This document shows positions 1 through 10,300 of a stretch of DNA of 64,000 nucleotides, in pieces. Position numbers and translations under genes: made by a program. The stretch lies in contig NC_083348.1 of assembly GCF_019175385.1 (NCBI RefSeq), forward strand, positions 50,056,950 to 50,120,949, given 5' to 3'. The notes beneath the pieces were generated by a model, which was given only the letters and a program-made list of their open reading frames with translations, had not been told where the DNA came from and made no database searches. Source of the DNA: Lycium barbarum (Eukaryota; Streptophyta; Magnoliopsida; Solanales; Solanaceae). Position 1 is the first letter of the stretch. Each line of letters begins with the position of its first letter.

Positions 1-339
1 AAAAAATGATAAAGGACAATATTGGTCATGACCGGGGTGTGGTTAAAGAAGAAGGTTATTAAGAACAAAGGTTAAGAGAAAGAGATGAACAGTGTAACAA
101 GATTCATGACTGGACAGAGTCCAGATTACTTAAAAAAAAAGGGAGATAAACAGAAAACATAGAAATATAACTACATGATAATAGGACATCTAGGAGTGAG
201 GAAGTACCGAGTAGGATTGTTTAAACATTTGATAAAAACCATATTAAATTTTCCACTGAGTTCTTTGAACTTTCTTTGAAATGTTAATATTTGAACTTTG
301 AAATTTTAATATTGAAAAACCATAACCCCCCTCTCTCTT

Positions 340-351
340 TAGTATCAGAGC
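340..351 (+). other. tRNA-Met-like primer binding site
   Basis: TAGTATCAGAGC differs by one base from TGGTATCAGAGC, the usual plant initiator tRNA-Met primer site of LTR retrotransposons and pararetroviruses. It lies directly upstream of the small ORF series. No LTR end (CA) is visible immediately before it. Confidence 0.4.
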
Positions 352-383
352 AAGAAGATTTTTTGACCTTGAGACTATATTTT

Positions 384-452
384 ATGAGACGACCTTTCAC
401 TGCTAGACAACGAAGACCATCAATTACTATTAGAAAAAGTTCTATGAGATAA
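384..452 (+). CDS. 22-residue basic small ORF
   Basis: A short arginine-rich ORF beginning MRRPFTARQRR and ending in TAA. Its start resembles the start of the fourth ORF of the series (MRKQPFVRQ), which suggests repeated or related leader ORFs. It is too short to assign. It could be a leader uORF or a decayed start of a longer frame. Confidence 0.25.
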   Translation: MRRPFTARQRRPSITIRKSSMR

Positions 453-488
453 CATAGTTTTAGTAAATAGATAAGTTTTCATTATCGT

Positions 489-725
489 ATGATACACCTT
501 ACCCGACAAAAACTAAGAAACACTAGAAAAATAAGAAGATTTCTTACTAATCAAGTTAATTACCTAGAAACAGTACACCAAGAAGCTCTAGAAACTAACA
601 CAAACGTTCTAAGTTTCAGAAATAATCTCCTTTGGGAAATACAGCTTACGAATGACGAAATATTCAGAGCAGAAGAATATATTAGATTCATAGAAAGACG
701 AGTGAAGTTTATTCCGTTAGGATAA
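489..725 (+). CDS. 78-residue basic, coiled-coil-like small ORF
   Basis: Unidentified 78-residue protein, basic at the N terminus (MIHLTRQKLRNTRKIRR) and then rich in E, N and L with likely helical character. It ends with TAA three bases before the ATG of the next ORF, the sort of spacing that allows reinitiation. No domain is recognised. It could be an ORF of a pararetroviral leader region. It has no stops and no sign of frameshift. Confidence 0.35.
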   Translation: MIHLTRQKLRNTRKIRRFLTNQVNYLETVHQEALETNTNVLSFRNNLLWEIQLTNDEIFRAEEYIRFIERRVKFIPLG

Positions 726-728
726 TAT

Positions 729-887
729 ATGACAAATTATTATTTAGAAGCTAAACAAGAACTAAATAGGTTATACCCAGAATATATTAAATTAAATAAT
801 TCTAAAGAAAATCAGCCAAGATTACAAGAATTAATAGATATAACAGCAGGATTAGAATATAGATTACTAGGATACATAAGATCTTGA
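729..887 (+). CDS. 52-residue small ORF
   Basis: Reads from ATG at 729 to TGA at 885-887 and starts MTNYYLEAKQELNRLYPEY. It is too short for usual ORF cut-offs but follows the previous stop after only three bases and has a similar helical, E/L/Y-rich composition. The close coupling suggests the ORFs were translated from one transcript. Function is unknown. Confidence 0.35.
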   Translation: MTNYYLEAKQELNRLYPEYIKLNNSKENQPRLQELIDITAGLEYRLLGYIRS

Positions 888-940
888 AAAACTTGCAGAA
901 ACAAACATAAACCCATTTTAGACCATATTAGTTATTTTAT

Positions 941-1273
941 ATGAGAAAGCAACCTTTTGTTAGACAAACAGTTATTAACCATTGGTATTTATACAGAGAT
1001 ATAGAAAGGAGACGAGAATTAAGAAAAGTAGAAAAAGCTTTGAGCGCTTACTTAGAAGTAATAAATATAGAAGAACTGTCATCAATAATAGAAAATAGAC
1101 TTTTACAAAGTTTTATTAACCAAGAAACTATATCTGCAGTAATTTGGGAATTACAAGGTATAAGAGACAACATAGAACAATTTACAAAAAGGATAAACCA
1201 TAAAACATACCACTCCATATTCCCCTTCTCTTTCAAATTCCTGAAATCTTTTCCCTCACCAAAATCCTTGTAA
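941..1273 (+). CDS. 110-residue small ORF with helical body
   Basis: Begins MRKQPFVRQTVINHWYLY, then a long predicted helical stretch with E/R/L spacing. The last ~25 residues (SIFPFSFKFLKSFPSPKS) are of different composition and run toward the (TA)n tract, so the natural C terminus may have been lost at the junction. I recognise no domain. It is the last of four co-directional small ORFs. Confidence 0.35.
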   Translation: MRKQPFVRQTVINHWYLYRDIERRRELRKVEKALSAYLEVINIEELSSIIENRLLQSFINQETISAVIWELQGIRDNIEQFTKRINHKTYHSIFPFSFKFLKSFPSPKSL

Positions 1274-1283
1274 TATAATCTTC

Positions 1284-1286
<3 letters not shown>

Positions 1287-1318
<32 letters not shown>
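1287..1318. repeat. (TA)n microsatellite at element junction
   Basis: An uninterrupted TA dinucleotide run of about 32 bases. It lies exactly between the small-ORF cassette and the first sequence with homology to the element A LTR. Confidence 0.95.
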
Positions 1319-1319
<1 letters not shown>

Positions 1320-1322
<3 letters not shown>

Positions 1323-1875
1323 TCTGTATCTAGTGTCACATTATTTTCAATAATTGAATTATCATTTTGTATCTCACTTCCACCAAGAAGATCGTGTTAA
1401 CTTCTCACCACAACATCCTCAACCTGGAGGTTCCAACACAATGAATAGTGGCACGAAGCCCACATAATTACTCAATCAATAGCATATAGGAAGTTCAACC
1501 ACACACAATCATGTTTGAAGACTAGACATGCTTTCTCTTATCAATTTCACAATGCATACAATACACTAATCAAAGTCTAACTCAAGTAGACCATAACCTA
1601 CATCGAATGTAGAGCTAGAACAATGCAGATTACTCCGCTACTGCCTTTCCCTTCCGTAAAGCCTCGGAACGCTCAAAGTCTAGAAATTAGAATGCTCAAT
1701 AAGTCATAATTAATCTAATCACAAAATCAATTCAAGAACACCCTTCCCTTTAGCCCCATTCCAATGGGTGAATGATTTCTAGGTGTAAATCAACCTAACA
1801 TTGGCCTTAGCAACCACCAATTATTAATTTATAAGGCTATTTAATCAAAACATCCATTACAAGAAGTTTTCAGAG
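1320..1875 (-). repeat. Element A 3' LTR, distal segment
   Basis: The reverse complement of about 1360-1875 follows the element D LTR at about 49680-50150 base for base over long stretches (for example the words around GAGAAAGCATGTCTA and GGCTTCGTGCCACTATTC). It is the continuation of the LTR at 14041-15000, displaced by the Mutator-like insertion. The final ~0.9 kb of the LTR (corresponding to about 50150-51072 in D) is missing. Homology fades between 1320 and 1360. Confidence 0.75.
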
Positions 1876-2485
1876 AATATTTGGCAAAGAAGCCACTTCC
1901 TTAGTTTAATTTGCAACAGGGCCACTCCTTTTCATTTCCCTTCATTTTTTCATTTTAGGGTTAAGGGTAGTGGTCCCGAGGTCACTTTATAATTTTAAAA
2001 ACTTGTAGTTCACAACTTATGTACTTAAGTCCCCTTTCACTTATATTAAAATATACAAAAGCCCCTTTCTCTCTCCTCAGTTCTTCCCCAACTTTCGCTA
2101 TAACAAAATTGAAGTGCACATCGTAATTCTCCCTCTCCCCCAGTCTTGGTAACGTTCTTGCCGTACATTCCAGGTATTTTCTTTAATTTAGCAACTCCTC
2201 CTGATAATTTAGAGCTCGATTTTGCCATGAAAGTTTTTATTATTTCACGAACTCGATAGAACCCTAGTGTTCATAAATTTGAGATTTCTTTTTCAAAATT
2301 TTGGAAGTTTCGCCTATTTTTTGCTAGAAATCTGTGTTATTTATACTTATTTTGCTTGTTTCGATCTTTGTTTTTCTATTTTTGCAAACATATCATGGTC
2401 TATTAATAGACTTTTGGTCGATTATTCTTATTTTTTATCGGGGCTGATCAACATCGTTGTATTGTTTGTATATAGATTATAAAAA
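1876..2485. other. Left terminal region of Mutator-like element
   Basis: Holds no coding region I can support. It begins with the weak terminal repeat GGCAAAGAAGCCACTTCC and runs through pyrimidine-rich, then T-rich sequence into the DUF1985-type gene. It probably contains the promoter and leader of that gene. Confidence 0.35.
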
Positions 2486-4451
2486 ATGTCTAGATGTAGC
2501 GGTAGAGGAAGGCACATAATTCAAACCCGTTCTAGGGCTACATATGACTATAGAAAAAGAAAAGGTAAAGAAGTTAGCCGAGAAGGTAAAAGAAGAAAAA
2601 CTGTACAACCTGAAAATGACGCGTACTCAAAGTAGAATAATGATGAGTACAGTGTCTAGGAAGGTGAAAGAGATGATCCCCATGTTTCTGAGGGGTCTAG
2701 TGGTGATGAAAATGATGATCCCTTCTCCTTGCCATATTGTGCAAAGACAATTAACGTCGACAAGTATAGTTTGATCAATTGGTTGGATGACTATGAATCG
2801 TTTCCAGGAAAAGTTTCGGTTAGGAGTAGGCTGACATTGCTTGATGATTTAAAAAAACCCTAAAAGATCATAAACTTAGGAAAATGTTCAAGCATTCCTA
2901 TTTTGGTCACTTTAGAAAAATATCAGAACATTTACATAGATTCAATGAAATGTTGGTGCACTATATGGTTCTTCGCCATGTGGTTGAGAAGAAGAAGCGT
3001 GAGATGTGGTTCTTGGTGAATAACAAGCCTGTGTGTTTTGGCTTGAATGACTTTGCTTTGATCATTGTCTAAACTGTGGATCATATCCCAGCCGAACTAG
3101 AGAGGAAAGGGTACTTAAGAAAGGGGTAGGATTCTGCGCAAAATCATGTTGCATTAAAAAGATTTATGCAAAAAAGCTATTGGTGGTGGTAAGAGGGCCT
3201 AGGCTGACCAAAGTGGAAAAGCTGAAATGTTGTCTTGTGTGGTTTGTGCACACAATATTGCTTGCCAAAGATATGTCAAAGGGTGTGGAACATGACCTGA
3301 TAAAAATGGCAGATGATTTGGAGTTCTTCAAGAGCTATCCTTGGGGAAAGAAATCATTTGAACTGACTCTAGACTACTTGAAGAACAAGATACATATTCC
3401 CAAGCACCACTAAGTGCACGCGGAGAAAAGGGTTGCATCATATGCGGTCTATGGCTTCCCCTGGGCATTCATGGTAAATATTATAAACCACTAATGCAGT
3501 AAAGTATAGACTGTGTCTTGTTTATTTTTCAACTCAGCTTTTCCTGCACTTGGATGGAATGCTGGAAATCAGAGGAGGTTCCTTTCCCTATTACTAGGAT
3601 TCTCAGGTGGCACACCAAGAAAATGGAGTGATTCGCCGAAGGAGATCCATTTAAGAATAGAGCTAGAGTTGCTGGGGTATAAATTTGGAGTCTATTATTA
3701 ATTTTTTGCAAAAAGATAAGCTTAATGTTAATGTTTTGTTTATTTATAGATGGTACACCCTTACCTCATCCCTACAGTCCGTGAGTCGGAGCAGGACTAC
3801 ATGACAAATCTGGTGCCATATGATAATGATACTAATGATCCAATCATTGATGAGTTGAAGCGTGAACTTGAAGGCGTGACTGTTGTGATTACACCAAAAC
3901 ATTCCTCGAAGGCTTCTAGTAGGTCATGGAAGGAGCGTGGAGCATTTTGATAAGGACTATACTCAAAAGGTCGAGGATAATCATTCGGAAGATGTTGGTG
4001 GTAATTCAGCCACAAAAGATAATGTTGATCTATGGGTCGTGCTGCACCAAGTGGGGTCCATCAGTACAGGTGGAGCATGAGCAACTGAAGAAGCGTGTGG
4101 AGAAGATTGAGGAGTCTTTGAAGGTTCTTGTCGCTTATGTTGAGGGGGAAAGAATTAGAAAGAGCGAGAAGGTGAAAAGAAGAAGGAGACTCTCAATGAA
4201 GCTGCTGATGAGGTTGATGTGGATTAGAAAAAAGCTTAAGATCTCCATGTGCCAATTACTGAAGATGTCCATGTGCCAACTGCTCAAGAAGTCCATGCTG
4301 CCGAAGTTGAGAAGGAAAAATAACTCCCTATTGCTGAAGCTGAGAGTGAAGAAGAAGTCCCTAGTATGACGAGTGAAACTGATGTTATTTTGATGCCGGA
4401 AAAGCTGTGTCGAACGTTGTCGATGAAATTAATGGCTCCACGAAGAAGTAA
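2486..4451 (+). pseudogene. Broken DUF1985-family gene
   Basis: ATG at 2486 opens a basic N terminus (MSRCSGRGRHIIQTRSRATY, then a KRKGK...KRRK NLS-like stretch). The body at about 2880-3480 matches the DUF1985 pattern of plant transposon-associated proteins: FKHSYFGHFRKISEHL, REMWFLVNNKPVCFGLNDFA, YPWGKKSFELTLDYLK, YAVYGFPWAFM. A conserved block VHPYLIPTVRESEQDYM follows at 3750, then a charged, K/E-rich repeat tail with HVPITEDVHVPTAQEVHAAE. At least four in-frame stops and several frameshifts break it, and some may mark undetected introns. DUF1985 proteins often carry a C-terminal Ulp1-like C48 peptidase. None is visible here. Its position inside a Mutator-like element fits known element-borne DUF1985/Ulp1 genes. 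Confidence 0.65.
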
Positions 4452-4844
4452 TTTGATAATTGGGTTCTAACAAACAATTAATTTGTGTGTGGTGGATGTT
4501 AACAAACAATTCTATTTCTTACTTTTAACAAACAATTTATGACAATTGTATTGTTGCCTTGTGAATTTGGACGGGTAAATTTTTGTAAGTGGTAATTTAT
4601 GACAAGGTTGGAGCATTGCAACATTTGTATCTAACTCTGTTGTTGCTCTGCGGATTTGAATGTTCTTTTGTTTATTATAGAGTTGAGTTAATGTTTATGA
4701 TTATCGACTGTGAGTCAATGATTATTATTATAGACTATGTATAAGATTTATACGCAAACTCATATAAATAAAATTTGCTTCATATTCTTAATAATACTTC
4801 ATACATACCCCCAAAATGAAAGACATAATCCCACTACAGACCCA
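4452..4844. other. AT-rich spacer
   Basis: Convergent intergenic region between the 3' ends of the DUF1985-type gene (plus) and the GRF gene (minus). It holds two copies of the word AACAAACAAT near 4466 and 4501, and nothing else I recognise. Confidence 0.4.
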
Positions 4845-5354
4845 TTACACATTTCCAAATAGCAAACATAACATTGCTAATGAAGCACACAACAATTGAT
4901 CCCTCTGTTCTTCAGCCACCATCAACTTCTGTTTTAGTTCATCCCTCTCTATTTCGGTGTCTCTCAGCTAAACTATCAAGTGATCCCTCTGTTCTTCAGC
5001 GTTGCTGAGCCTTTGCTGCATTTCAAACTTGGGTATAAATCTAGATTGTGCTGAGTTAGATCCTCCTGGGCTGTTTTGAGATTTCTTTGCTACTCTATCG
5101 AGATGGAGTTCAGTAAACCTGAAATAGTCACAACCACCATCTTCCTAAACAAAACGCCAATCAATTAGAGGCTTTTCTAGTGAAACCACATAAAAAAAAT
5201 TCCTCAGGAACTAGAAACTCACAGTTCCAACTGCACAAGTAAAGAATCTGTGACCTGGATTCTTTGGGGTGCGTGATGTCCTTAAGACAACGTCGTCACC
5301 GCAGAAACATTTGTTGGGTTTATTTGGTTGAGATGTTTTAGATAGCTGAGACAT
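4845..5354 (-). pseudogene. GRF-type zinc-finger protein gene, two exons, one premature stop
   Basis: Exon 1 runs from ATG at 5354 to 5223 (44 codons). It encodes a GRF zinc-finger core: CFCG at residues 16-19, then RTSRTPKNPGHRFFTC and the acidic C-containing part EDGGCDYFRF in exon 2. A GT donor at 5222 and an AG acceptor at 5145 remove a 78-base intron and keep frame. Exon 2 (5144 to stop at 4845) encodes a coiled coil with EEQRDHL and EEQRDQL heptads and a short hydrophobic C-terminal tail (LCASLAMLCLLFGNV), a common plan for small plant GRF proteins. One in-frame TAG follows EEQRDHLIV. The splice sites and the frame on both sides of that stop are preserved, so decay is recent. Small GRF genes often sit in transposons. 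Function is unknown; GRF fingers bind nucleic acid in other proteins. Confidence 0.65.
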
Positions 5355-5499
5355 TTTGTGATTTTGATGAAAGAATTTGATGAAGAGAATAGACAGTGGA
5401 GGAGTTTTGGCATTTTGGGTCTGTTTTATACGTGGATAAAGGTAAATGTTACTGCTGTAAGTTTAAAATTCTGATTTTATTACCGTTGTAAAAAAATCC

Positions 5500-5930
5500 A
5501 TCAATTCAAATAATGCTAAGTCGAAATATCCACAAGCTTTGGTCTATGATAGACCAAGTTGGTCGATTAATCACCAAACAAATACCTGGTCTATAAAGTA
5601 TATTATGGATTGCATTGTTGGTCAATACTCTACTAGTAGTGATATTAACATAAATTAATAAAAAAACTTGATGCTAATTAAACAATATAGTAACACTTTA
5701 ATACATCATATGAGAGTTCTCATCCATTATACACATGATCCAAAGAGTTTTAGAACAAGTAATGGTCCTTAATCATCAAATATTAGCCTATAATTGATGT
5801 TGATGATTGATTATAGACCACATAAATAAAAGGGATTGTTTTATAATGAGAAGTCTGGTGAATGGGCACAAGTGTAAAGCTCGTAAAAATAATTAAACAT
5901 TTTAAACCCAAAATAATAAGTATAGTCAAT
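5500..5930. repeat. Left flank of inverted-repeat unit, rich in GGTCTAT..ATAGACC palindromes
   Basis: The segment from about 5785 to 5895 is repeated in inverted orientation at about 10150-10270 (shared words include GTTGATGAT, ATAGACCACATAAATAAA and GAATGGGCACAAG). The two copies flank the LINE remnant and the foldback. The motif GGTCTATNATAGACC recurs here and at about 8790, 9570, 10070 and 10260. Confidence 0.6.
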
Positions 5931-5989
5931 ATCTCTCTCTTCTCTCTCATGCCCCTCAACGCCTAAACCTAGTTTTTTTCAGGCCTTCC

Positions 5990-8585
5990 ATGGCCGCTCA
6001 GACCACTGGACAGTCTCCTAGCGAGGTTGTCCACCCCACTCTAGACTACTCAAAAATATTAAAACCCACCACTCTCAATCCACCAATACAGCTCGTAGCA
6101 GCCATTCCAATAAAACCTGTTGTTTTTCAACATGGCGAACCCACAGTGCAATGGGATATAGACGAAGTTGAGCGCATGATCATTCTTGAAAATCTTCAAT
6201 ATGCAGTTGTGGGGAAATTTTCTTATAGCTGGCCAGAAATTCATGATTTACGGGACATGATTCCAAGTCAATATGAAATAAAAGGCAAGTGTTCCGTTGG
6301 ATTTTTATGCAATCGTCACGTCCTAATCAGATTGTCTTTGTTCGAAGATTACGTTCATTTGTTATCCAAACCAGCGTACTATATTAGGGATAAAGATTTT
6401 TATCATCAAATGAGACTACTGAAGTGGGATCCTTGGTTTGACCCAGAGGAGGAGACGTCGATCGCGATAGCGTGGATTTCTTTTCCCACGTTACCTCCTA
6501 ATTATTTCATCAAAGAAGCTCTGTTCTCATTAGCTTCAGCAGTTGGAAAGCCCCTCCATGTTGACTTAGCGACGACGAACAAAACACGGCCAAGTTGTGC
6601 ACGTGTAAAGATTGAAGTTGATCTTTTAGCGGAGCGTCCAAAGCGAGTGCAAATTCAACGTATTAATCCTGCGAATGGAGAAACAAGGTCGAGGTGGATT
6701 AAAATTAAATATGATTTTATGCCGAAGTACTGTACACATTGTTGTTTGCAAGGACATGATGAAGACGGTTGTAGAGTACTTCATCCTAGATTGATTATGA
6801 GGAATAAGGAATAGGGAGACAATGTTAATTCCAAGGAAATCGGTAAACAAATTGCTACCGGTGATGGTGAACAAGCAGCTACTGGAAAATAATAATTAGC
6901 TACTGTTGGAAATTCAAAACAAGGTGGACAACAGCCAGTTAATTGGAATGGGAAAAATTATAATGCTCCAGTTAGAGTTTTATCAAGCGGGAAGGTTATT
7001 GGGAATATTCAAAAGACCTGGCAATGGAATAAAGGTCAAAATCGACCAACCTTGATTGAGAATAGTAAAAACCAAGTTTCAGGAAGTAGAGACGGTGTAG
7101 GTACTGGAAAAGAATTGGTTACGGTGGGTAATGGAGTTTTAGCTCCTTTTCAAACTTCTAATAAATTTTCAACTCTTGATGAGGGTAATGAAAATAATAA
7201 TCAGTTGGTCGAGATTGCATTGGCACAAGACACAGTTGAAACAGTGGCTAAATCTATAGCGAGTGAAGTGGAGAAAAATTTGTCTACGAGTGACGCTAGA
7301 GGGGAGAAAAATGGAGCAGTCCATGTTTTGAATGTTAATGCAAAAGTTTTTTCTCCAGCAAAGAAAAATGAATCTCCTGGGAAGGAGAAGAATACAAAAG
7401 AATGGGTGACTTTAGCCTTTCTCAAGGAAATGGGGGGTCAATTAGTTACTAATAATCAGTCATGCCAAGAAGTTCCATCTCAAACATGTACTAATTCCAC
7501 AAAGGAAGGTGACAAAAGTTGTGGAGTGATCAAGTGGAGGAGGAGAAAGAAGAGGGTGAATTAAATGCTAAAAAAGTTGATGAACATGCCAATGAACAAA
7601 GTCGACTGGATAGCCAAGATCAAGGCGATGGTATCAGTCACACAAATTCTGAAGCAGTAGTCGTTATTGCAGGGTCTAAAAATGCAACAAAAGGACCCGA
7701 AAAATACAACAATGATGAAGAAGGGGTGAACAAAAATAAGAGCAATACTCCAATAGTGCAAGTCTGTGAAGAAAGTGTGAGTACAAATGGAACTGAAGCA
7801 GCAAATTGTTCAGGTGGGAATATGAAAGAATCTGAAATAACGGATGACGCAGATGCAAACAAGAATAAAAGAAACTTTCTAGCAGGTCAGCACGACGATG
7901 AAGATATGAGTATGAATGGAGTTAGTCAGGAAGTTGATAATTCTCCTGCAGTTGATACCACAGTTGTGCAGTCGCCAAAAAATAATTCAATGAGGAAGCA
8001 GCAGGTGGGGCAACATGAGGCCAATGCAAAGGATAAAAAACAATCTCAAGTTGACAATGTGCAAAATAACACTGTACATTTACAAGTAACAGTTGCAGGT
8101 GATGAAAGGAGAATTGATATGGATGAGGAGTCTATTGCACAGAATTTTTTTAATGCTACTAGGGAGGGTGATATATCACCTAGACAGGTGCAAAGTGGAA
8201 AATCCAGAAATAAAAGTCATACAAGGAAAGGGAGTTGGGATGGAAAGGTGACTGAAGAATTCATCCCATGGAATATTCCAATGAGGCAAGCAAACCAAAA
8301 AGTGGCAGTTCCTACCACTTCAAATAAGTCGACTAGATCCAGGAAAAATTGATGAAGTTCCAAGATATTTTGGAAAGGCTAGAAGAACAAGACAAGGTGA
8401 TAGAATTACAAGATTTAGAAGATTTTACAAGTTCAGAGATTAAGGATTCAGTCTTTATTCTTGTATCATTTTCTCATTATTTTAACATTATCATGTGTAA
8501 TATCATCATAGAGTGTGTTATAAACTCTGTGGTGATGATAGCTTATTTGATCATATCGAGTTCTTTTTTTCTCCATTCCTGTTAG
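5990..8585 (+). pseudogene. LINE ORF1-like gene (DUF4283 plus CCHC knuckle), broken
   Basis: ATG at 5990 opens 274 residues before a TAG. Residues ~60-200 follow the DUF4283 plan ([49 protein letters not shown]). A CCHC zinc knuckle has C248, C251, H256 and C261 ([14 protein letters not shown]). The same frame continues past TAG (6812) and a TAA TAA pair near 6891 into a low-complexity N/K/E/S-rich tail. A frameshift near 7520-7550 moves it to the frame ending at 8352, and the last 78-residue frame (8349-8585) ends in a hydrophobic stretch. Plant L1-type LINEs carry such ORF1 proteins for RNA binding. No endonuclease or reverse transcriptase follows, so ORF2 is missing. The alternative is a host-derived DUF4283 gene copied by a LINE. 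Confidence 0.65.
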
Positions 8586-8735
8586 TTTAGAGGTTCTTGC
8601 CTCATAGGATTAGTAAGGTAAGGCCTAGTCCCCCTTACTTGTACTCTCCCTTTGGGTATTTTTTTCTTTCTAGAAAATTAATAAAACTAGCCCTAGGCCC
8701 AAAAAGCCTAGTGGACTTTATTAAAAAAAAAAAAA
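8586..8735 (+). other. LINE 3' UTR and poly(A) tail
   Basis: Downstream of the last LINE-derived frame an AT-rich trailer ends in a run of 13 A (8723-8735), with ATTAATAAA about 40 bases upstream as a polyadenylation-like word. This supports target-primed reverse transcription as the origin. The words AACCCAAAA before the LINE (near 5908) and ATCCCAAACTG after the tail may be remnants of the target site. Confidence 0.6.
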
Positions 8736-9490
8736 CTAAAAAAGAAAAAAAAAGATCCCAAACTGCGTAAATCTAAGGGAGCGTGGATAGGTCTATCATA
8801 GTCCAGCAGTTTACAATAGCCAAAGGGTATAGTATATTGTAGATTACATAGTTGGTCTATACTCTACTGGTAATGATATAAACCAGGACCACTATTTGCC
8901 TAAAAAGGCCATAATTAAATTAAATAAAATAAATAAAAAGACTTGATGCTATTTACACAATGTATAAACACTTTAATACATCATATGAGAGTTTTCATCC
9001 ATTATACACATGATCCAAAGAGCTTTAGAACAAGTAATGGTTCTTAATCATCAAATATTTGCCTAAAAAGGCTATAATTAAATCAAATAAAATAAATAAA
9101 AATACTTGATGCTATTTTAACACTATATTAACACTTGATTATTATTATTAGTAGAGTCCCCATCCATTATATACATAATCCAAAGAGCTTTTAGAACAAC
9201 TAGTGGTAATCATAACACTACTATCCAATAAGTCTGACAATAAGCTAATGTTCTCAAAGCACAACTTTGTTCCAACGACAACCATTAGTTATTCTAAAAG
9301 CTCTTTGGATCATGTATATAATGGATGGGAACTCTAATAATAATAATAAAGTGTTAATATAGTGTTAAAATAGCATCATGTATTTTTATTTATTTTATTT
9401 TATATAATTATAGCCTTTTTATGCAAATAATTGATGATTAAGGATCATTACTTGTTCTAAAGCTATTCAAATCATGTGTACAATGGATGG

Positions 9491-9620
9491 ATATCACTAC
9501 AAGTAGAGTATAGAACAACTATGTAATCTACAATATACTATACCCTTTGGCTATTGTAAACTGCTGGTCTATGATAGACCTATCCACGCTCCCTTAGATT
9601 TACGCAGTTTGGGATTTTTT
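9491..9620. repeat. 130-bp direct repeat, copy 1 (copy 2 at 9990-10119)
   Basis: The block starting ATATCACTACAAGTAGAGT and ending in GCAGTTTGGGATTTTTTT recurs with a constant offset of exactly 499 bases and no visible indel. The two copies bracket the inverted LINE 3' end, as if the LINE tail were inserted into, or duplicated with, this block. Confidence 0.9.
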
Positions 9621-9782
9621 TTTTCTTTTTTAGTTTTTTTTTTTTAATAAAGTCCACTAGGCTTTTTGGGCCTAGGGCTAGTTTTATTAATTTTCTAGAA
9701 AGAAAAAAATACCCAAAGGGAGAGTACAAGTAAGGGGGACTAGGCCTTACCTTACTAATCCTATGAGGCAAGAACCTCTAAA

Positions 9783-9975
9783 CTAACAGGAATGTAGAAA
9801 AAAAGAACTCGATATGATCAAATAAGCTATCATCACCACAGAGTTTATAACACACTCTATGATGATATTACACATGATAATGTTAAAATAATGAGAAAAT
9901 GATACAAGAATAAAGACTGAATCCTTAATCTCTGAACTTGTAAACTCTTCTAAATCTTGTAATTCTATCACCTTG
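9783..9975 (-). pseudogene. Inverted copy of LINE-derived 3' ORF end
   Basis: The reverse strand encodes IELQDLEEFTSSEIKDSVF followed by the same hydrophobic tail as the plus-strand frame at 8349-8585, nearly identical in sequence. It is truncated at 9975, where the direct-repeat copy at 9990 begins. It is part of the foldback's right arm, not an independent gene. Confidence 0.75.
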
Positions 9976-9989
9976 TGGTCCTGGTTTAT

Positions 9990-10119
9990 ATATCACTACA
10001 AGTAGAGTATAGAACAACTATGTAATCTACAATATACTATACCCTTTGGCTATTGTAAACTGCTGGTCTATGATAGACCTATCCACGCTCCCTTAGATTT
10101 ACGCAGTTTGGGATTTTTT
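9990..10119. repeat. 130-bp direct repeat, copy 2
   Basis: Second copy of the 9491-9620 block. It is followed by a different T-rich sequence and then by the inverted flank at 10150-10270. Confidence 0.9.
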
Positions 10120-10149
10120 TTCTTTTTGAGTTTGGGGTTTGACATTTTT

Positions 10150-10300
10150 TTAAAAAATTATTTTTATGAGCTTTACGCTTGTGCCCATTCACCAAGCTTC
10201 TCATTCCAAAACAGTCCCCTTTATTTATGTGGTCTATAATCGATCATCAACATGGAGGTCTATAATAGACCATAAATTGTGGATATTATAGATATGATAT
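10150..10300. repeat. Right flank of inverted-repeat unit
   Basis: The reverse complement matches 5785-5895 (GAATGGGCACAAG, AATAAAGGGG-like words, ATAGACC palindromes). Together with the left flank it suggests an inner inverted-repeat unit at about 5500-10300 within the Mutator-like element. Confidence 0.6.

Larger units (their letters stand above)
1..1286 (+). mobile_element. Pararetrovirus-like or retroelement 5' fragment with tandem small ORFs
   Basis: AT-rich segment holding a tRNA-Met-like primer site followed by four short ORFs in the same direction, two of them separated by only three bases. Such a leader with small consecutive ORFs is compatible with an endogenous plant pararetrovirus or the 5' part of another retroelement. 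No reverse transcriptase, movement protein or coat protein domain lies in the visible part, so the class is inference. It abuts a (TA)n tract, a setting known for integrated plant pararetroviruses. It separates the truncated element A LTR (from about 1320) from whatever lies left of the window. Bases 1-339 hold nothing I recognise. Confidence 0.35.
8390..9975. repeat. Large foldback (inverted repeat) containing the LINE 3' end on both arms
   Basis: The left arm begins AAGGTGATAGAATTACAAG at 8394 and its complement ends at 9974. By eye the arms match almost perfectly for about 400 bases (LINE 3' end, A-tract, then AAACTGCGTAAATCTAAGGG and the palindrome-rich segment), with a shorter match running to the loop at about 9211-9281. 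The left arm contains an extra ~120-bp tandem copy (about 8900-9100) absent from the right arm. High arm identity implies recent formation. A transcript through this region would form a long hairpin. Confidence 0.85.
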
